Below, piece by piece: positions 6,707-9,498 of a stretch of DNA of 9,498 nt. The notes under the pieces are model-generated. The model had not been told where the DNA came from and did no database searches. It saw only the letters and a program-made list of their open reading frames with translations. Position 1 is the stretch's first letter, and every line of letters starts with the position of its first letter. This DNA comes from Cycloclasticus sp. (GTDB taxonomy: Bacteria > Pseudomonadota > Gammaproteobacteria > Methylococcales > Cycloclasticaceae), in contig JAGPVU010000026.1 in NCBI GenBank assembly GCA_018066825.1, positions 1 through 9,498 on the forward strand. The letters are read 5' to 3'. Made by a program: the position numbers and the translations under genes.

Positions 6707-7366
6707 TTAATGCCTCAATGTATGTCGTAAACTAACATCAACAATCGCTCTATCGGTTAATAGGTTACGTCCAACTAATACCTCGTAGTTGTAGACTGAA
6801 CGATCCGTCAGGGTCACTTCAATCTCATCCTTGGTTTTGCCAAGTGTTACCCATAGCGTCACCACGTACCTAAGTTCGTTATCCCCATCTTGCTGTTTTA
6901 TTATTACTTTCCGGCGAAAACGACGTTCCAACTGCACGAGTTTATTGTTCTTTTTATCGAGGAGAGAAAAGCGCACAAAACGTTTCCCTTCACGTTCTAT
7001 TAACTGGATGTTTTCAGCGTGTATTGACGTTGATTTAGCGCCTGTATCAATACGCGCCACAAATCTCAAATTAGAAGGATGAACGATAACATCCTCAAGC
7101 TCACCTATCACAGGCAGGTCTAAAACACCCCGAGTTTTTTTAGGTGTTTTTATAACCTGTTTTACTATCGCAGGACAGGAGTTTTGTACACAAACCGGAC
7201 AAACCTTATCCACTAAGGCAGGGCAGGTTTTTTCAATGGGCTTTTCAACAGGTTGTAGCACGCTGCAACCGCTAATAAATAGGCTGGCTACTATCAACAA
7301 CCTATAAACTGCTTGTACGACAAAACGGGGGGCTTTAGTACGATAAAACAATGTATTCACAAACAT
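6707..7366 (-). CDS. Retropepsin-like aspartic peptidase, lipoprotein (annotated elsewhere as 'ATP-dependent zinc protease')
   Basis: A 219-residue predicted lipoprotein. A basic N-terminus and hydrophobic stretch end in a lipobox ISGC with Cys34. Serine at +2 favours sorting to the outer membrane. Next come four cysteines, each in or next to CP pairs (48, 56, 59, 64), and a Lys-rich linker. The peptidase domain (about 85-219) has ARIDTGAKSTSIHA (104-117) with the retropepsin-type active-site DTGA (Asp107) and the hydrophobic-hydrophobic-Gly loop VLVGRNLL (196-203). No HExxH zinc motif or Walker ATP motif is present, so the common database name is misleading. Starts: ATG at 7366 is preferred; GTG (7369) and TTG (7375) lie in frame just upstream, and none has a good ribosome site. 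It is the first gene of the operon, with its own promoter at 7408-7435. Expected role: cutting or trimming the conjugate made by the ligase. Confidence 0.9.
   Translation of the reverse strand: MFVNTLFYRTKAPRFVVQAVYRLLIVASLFISGCSVLQPVEKPIEKTCPALVDKVCPVCVQNSCPAIVKQVIKTPKKTRGVLDLPVIGELEDVIVHPSNLRFVARIDTGAKSTSIHAENIQLIEREGKRFVRFSLLDKKNNKLVQLERRFRRKVIIKQQDGDNELRYVVTLWVTLGKTKDEIEVTLTDRSVYNYEVLVGRNLLTDRAIVDVSLRHTLRH
6713..6716 (-). promoter_or_regulatory. Ribosome binding site deciding the TTG start of the 7TM gene
   Basis: GAGG on the minus strand, inside the last codons of the lipoprotein gene and 8 bases before TTG at 6704. The family usually has about ten residues before the first helix, which also favours TTG over the ATG at 6665. 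Confidence 0.6.
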
Positions 7367-7388
7367 CACCGACAAAATTGGATTGATA

Positions 7389-7402
7389 ATTTAACGTTAA
7401 AT
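7389..7402. repeat. 14-bp perfect palindrome ATTTAACGTTAAAT at the operon start point
   Basis: A perfect self-complementary 14-mer centred between 7395 and 7396. It begins 6 bases downstream of the predicted -10 of the three-gene operon, so it would cover the transcription start and the first bases of the leader. That is a usual place for a repressor operator. No second copy was seen in the window. Confidence 0.55.
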
Positions 7403-7407
7403 GGAGA

Positions 7408-7435
7408 TTTATAGCAAGCTAAGGTAATGAATCAA
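7408..7435 (-). promoter_or_regulatory. Candidate sigma-70 promoter of the lipoprotein-7TM-ligase operon
   Basis: On the minus strand, TTGATT (7435 to 7430), a 16-base spacer, then TATAAA (7413 to 7408), preceded by TGC as an extended -10. Four and five of six positions match consensus. The predicted start near 7401 is about 35 bases before the ATG at 7366. Confidence 0.55.
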
Positions 7436-7543
7436 CTAGAAAATAATAAATCAACACTCAGCAAATTTGAGCGTTTTTAAAAAAGCCTAATGTTCTTATT
7501 GAGTCATTTTAACGCTATGCGAGCATCCAGCGGACAAGCTAAG
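7415..7543 (+). repeat. 9-bp direct repeat CAAGCTAAG, one copy in each divergent promoter
   Basis: Copies at 7415-7423 and 7535-7543. The first lies between the -35 and -10 of the leftward operon promoter. The second lies 24-32 bases upstream of the -10 of the rightward DUF502 promoter. A shared regulator is possible, but nine bases in A/T-rich DNA can also recur by chance. Confidence 0.3.
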
Positions 7544-7566
7544 ATAGAGTCCGTCTTCAGCCTGAC

Positions 7567-7572
7567 TATAAT
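7567..7572 (+). promoter_or_regulatory. Candidate -10 element of the DUF502 gene promoter
   Basis: An exact TATAAT at 7567-7572, 30 bases before the ATG at 7603. TG lies two bases upstream, one base off a true extended -10. No good -35 is present at 7543-7550, so activation by a protein is conceivable. An AAAGGT ribosome site follows at about 7587-7592. Confidence 0.5.
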
Positions 7573-7602
7573 ATAACTCACTCATTAAAGGTCACTTGCC
7601 CC

Positions 7603-8178
7603 ATGCCACACATCAGACACCTCTTTTTACAAGGCCTTTTAGCCGTGTTACCTATCACAATCACCCTCTCTATTTTTTATTGGTTGGGTTCTACAGCAGA
7701 AACAAGCTTGGGTTACCTACTCAATTTGTTTTTACCCGATGGTTGGTATCGTCCCGGTTTTGGTTTATTGGCAGGATTCTTTGTCGTACTGGCCATCGGC
7801 ATCCTATTGAATGCCTTTATCTTTAAAAAAATAGCATCCATCGCCAACCGACTTTTTGAACAAATTCCGTTTGTTAAAACCATTTATAACAGTGTGCAGG
7901 ATATTGCAAAGTTTGCACTCACTTCAAAAGCTAATGCCGATGAACAGACGGTGGTGTCTGTCACCTTAGACAATGATATTAAAGTTATCGGTTTTATAAC
8001 CCGACAATCCATTAAATTGGGGGCTAGTAGTGAAGAGTTGGTGGCCGTTTACGTACCTATGAGTTACCAGATTGGCGGCTTTACACTAATGTTACCAGCG
8101 TCTCGGCTCGAAAAACTGGATATGAACGTTCAAGACGCCATGAGAATGGTGCTGACGGCAGGGATTAAAAATGAATAG
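7603..8178 (+). CDS. DUF502 family membrane protein
   Basis: A 191-residue inner-membrane protein with two N-terminal helices (about 8-30 and 52-75) and a C-terminal soluble domain. Family landmarks are FLQGLLAVLPITIT (8-21), IPFVKTIYNSVQDI (88-101), VYVPMS then GGFTLMLPASRL (149-169) and the ending LDMNVQDAMRMVLTAGI (172-188). DUF502 is widespread in bacteria and is the family of the plant membrane protein COV1; its biochemical role is unknown. The ATG has AAAGGT about 10 bases upstream. It is transcribed away from the lipoprotein-7TM-ligase operon from the same 236-base gap and ends 27 bases from the convergent AbgT gene, with no hairpin between them. Shared control with the operon is possible but not shown. 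Confidence 0.88.
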   Translation: MPHIRHLFLQGLLAVLPITITLSIFYWLGSTAETSLGYLLNLFLPDGWYRPGFGLLAGFFVVLAIGILLNAFIFKKIASIANRLFEQIPFVKTIYNSVQDIAKFALTSKANADEQTVVSVTLDNDIKVIGFITRQSIKLGASSEELVAVYVPMSYQIGGFTLMLPASRLEKLDMNVQDAMRMVLTAGIKNE

Positions 8179-8205
8179 TAACGTTCACCTTACACCAACC
8201 TAGAT

Positions 8206-9498
8206 TTAAGGACTGTTAATAAAGAGTGACCCACTAGGCCCTAACGGAATACCCAAGGCTAACCAAATGCTTAATAGTAAGCCCCAGCCAAATAAAAAAA
8301 CTATCGAGTAAGGTAGCATCAAGGTCATAATTGTACCTACGCCCGCCTTCTCGTCATAACGTTTCATAAATGCAAAAACCAAGGCAAAATACGGCATCAA
8401 GGGGGTAATAATATTGCTAGAGCTGTCACCTACGCGATAAGCCGCTTGCACTACTTCAGGTGCAATACCTAATAGCATAAACATCGGTATAAAAACGGGG
8501 GCAATAATCGCCCATTTAGCCGACGCGCTACCAATAAATAGATTGGCAACACTCGATAATAAAATGAAACCTAACATGAGAGGGATACTGCTTAAACCGC
8601 TAACTTTAAGCAATTCCGCGCCCTTAATTGCAACGATTAAACCCAAATGGGTCCAACTAAAATAATTGACAAATTGAGCTGCAAAAAACATTAACACGAT
8701 ATACGTCGCCATCAACGCGATAGTTTTTTCCATGCTCTCAATAATATCGACGTGGCTTTTAAAGCGACCTGATATCCAGCCGTAAACAGCACCCATAATT
8801 GCCGCGGTAATGGCGATAAGCGCAATTAAACCCGACATAAACGGCGATTTAATAACCCCCCCCGTCTCAGGGTGACGCAAAAAACCGTGTTCCGGAATTA
8901 AACCCGATAAGACAAAAATAACGATCAACAAACCAGCCAGGTTAGCGGCCCATAACCCCTTACGTTCTTCAGGCAGCAACACCGTGCTCAAATCGTTAGT
9001 TTCTGCCCCTTTGTAGTCACCCAGCAGGGGACTGATATAACGTTCCGTAACCCAGGTTCCAAGGCCGGCTATTAAAAACGTGGAGGCAATTATAAAATAA
9101 TAATTAGCCGCAGCTGTTACTTCATAATTTGGGTCAAGCAAGTGAGCCGCTTCGGTACTAATGCCACCCAATATCGCATCCACAGGGCCGATCAATAGGT
9201 TTGCGCTAAAACCGCCCGAGACACCGGCGAAGCAGGCTGCTGTACCCGCCAATGGATGTCGACCAGCGGCAAGAAAGATCAAGCCTGCTAAAGGTATCAT
9301 CACCACATAACCCGAATCGACCGCAATGCTCGACAACACCCCTGCCAGCACCACGATAAACGTTAAAAACTTGGCTGGTGCGCGTAATACCAATAATTTT
9401 AGCGCCGTTTGGATCAAGCCTGATCGCTCGGCAATACCCAACCCCAACATAACCACCAGCACGGGACCGACCGGCGCAAACTGAGTAAAATTACTCAC
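8206..9498 (-). CDS. AbgT family transporter (5' truncated by window edge)
   Basis: The C-terminal 430 residues of an AbgT-family secondary transporter in the inner membrane. Roughly 70-90 N-terminal residues are missing compared with the usual 500 or so. The leftmost codon in view is GTG at the very edge, and NFTQFAPVGPVLVVMLGLGIAE is an internal family segment, so that is not the real start. Numbering from the edge, signature regions are AVDSGYVVMIPLAG (59-72), AGVSGGFSANLLIG (91-104, first hairpin), GSASAKWAIIAPVFIPM (323-339) and YRVGDSSSNIITPLMPYF (354-371), all intact. AbgT of E. coli takes up p-aminobenzoyl-glutamate; some family members export sulphonamides. The substrate here is not certain. 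Codons near residues 212-214 contain a run of eight G bases, in frame. The gene converges on the DUF502 gene with 27 bases between stops and no visible terminator. Confidence 0.92.
   Translation of the reverse strand: MSNFTQFAPVGPVLVVMLGLGIAERSGLIQTALKLLVLRAPAKFLTFIVVLAGVLSSIAVDSGYVVMIPLAGLIFLAAGRHPLAGTAACFAGVSGGFSANLLIGPVDAILGGISTEAAHLLDPNYEVTAAANYYFIIASTFLIAGLGTWVTERYISPLLGDYKGAETNDLSTVLLPEERKGLWAANLAGLLIVIFVLSGLIPEHGFLRHPETGGVIKSPFMSGLIALIAITAAIMGAVYGWISGRFKSHVDIIESMEKTIALMATYIVLMFFAAQFVNYFSWTHLGLIVAIKGAELLKVSGLSSIPLMLGFILLSSVANLFIGSASAKWAIIAPVFIPMFMLLGIAPEVVQAAYRVGDSSSNIITPLMPYFALVFAFMKRYDEKAGVGTIMTLMLPYSIVFLFGWGLLLSIWLALGIPLGPSGSLFINSP

Noticed and set aside
7367..7375. TTG (7375) or GTG (7369) as the start of the lipoprotein gene.
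   Set aside because: Neither has a ribosome site, and an ATG follows within three codons. The extra residues add nothing to the signal peptide. This remains uncertain because the ATG lacks a good site too.
7457..7477. Hairpin CTCA-N7-TGAG followed by CGTTTTT on the plus strand as a terminator.
   Set aside because: The stem is only four to five pairs, and there is no plus-strand gene upstream for it to end; it sits in a divergent promoter gap.
7596..7826. A 76-codon plus-strand frame starting just before the DUF502 gene.
   Set aside because: It overlaps the DUF502 gene in another frame, and the DUF502 product matches its family along its whole length.
8179..8205. Shared terminator between the convergent DUF502 and AbgT genes.
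   Set aside because: The 27-base gap holds no inverted repeat or T run. The two transcripts may run into each other.

Overview
The window looks like a chromosomal stretch of a moderately A/T-rich gammaproteobacterium. The evidence is a ZntB-type CorA transporter, a YdcZ-type DMT protein, a DUF5610 gene with a FliA-type promoter, and the gammaproteobacterial trio of RimK-like ligase, 7TM inactive transglutaminase and retropepsin-like lipoprotein. A BphD-like meta-cleavage hydrolase in an A/T-rich genome would fit a marine aromatic degrader such as Cycloclasticus. That genus guess is inference only. I saw no tRNA, rRNA, CRISPR array, insertion sequence, integrase or phage gene, and no gene-free stretch longer than about 230 bases.

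Left part (1-2782): the 3' part of an NnrU-family membrane protein gene runs off the left edge. Next is a single-gene unit for a carbon-carbon bond hydrolase, with its own extended -10 promoter. It is separated from the convergent zntB-like gene by a 17-bp perfect hairpin that should stop transcription from both sides. A hairpin-forming inverted repeat overlaps the presumed zntB promoter.

Middle (2783-4221): two leftward genes with good ribosome binding sites. One encodes a DUF5610 protein whose upstream region carries a near-consensus sigma-28 (FliA) promoter, tying it to the flagellar regulon. The other encodes a small five-helix DMT-family transporter.

Right-centre (4222-7366): a tight leftward operon of three genes. 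In transcription order these are a lipoprotein with a retropepsin-like DTGA motif, a membrane protein with a periplasmic transglutaminase-like domain and about seven C-terminal helices, and a cytoplasmic ATP-grasp ligase related to RimK. The first two genes are 2 bases apart and the last two overlap in ATGA. The likely logic is that the ligase builds an amino-acid or peptide conjugate in the cytoplasm, the membrane protein binds or moves it, and the lipoprotein processes it in the periplasm. The substrate is unknown to me. The presumed operon promoter has a 14-bp perfect palindrome at its start point. The same 226-base gap drives a DUF502 membrane protein gene in the other direction.

Right edge (8206-9498): a convergent gene for an AbgT-family transporter (family substrate p-aminobenzoyl-glutamate), with its 5' end outside the window. 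The operon, DUF502 and AbgT neighbourhood is the part most worth following up. The strongest new regulatory signal is the FliA promoter of the DUF5610 gene.
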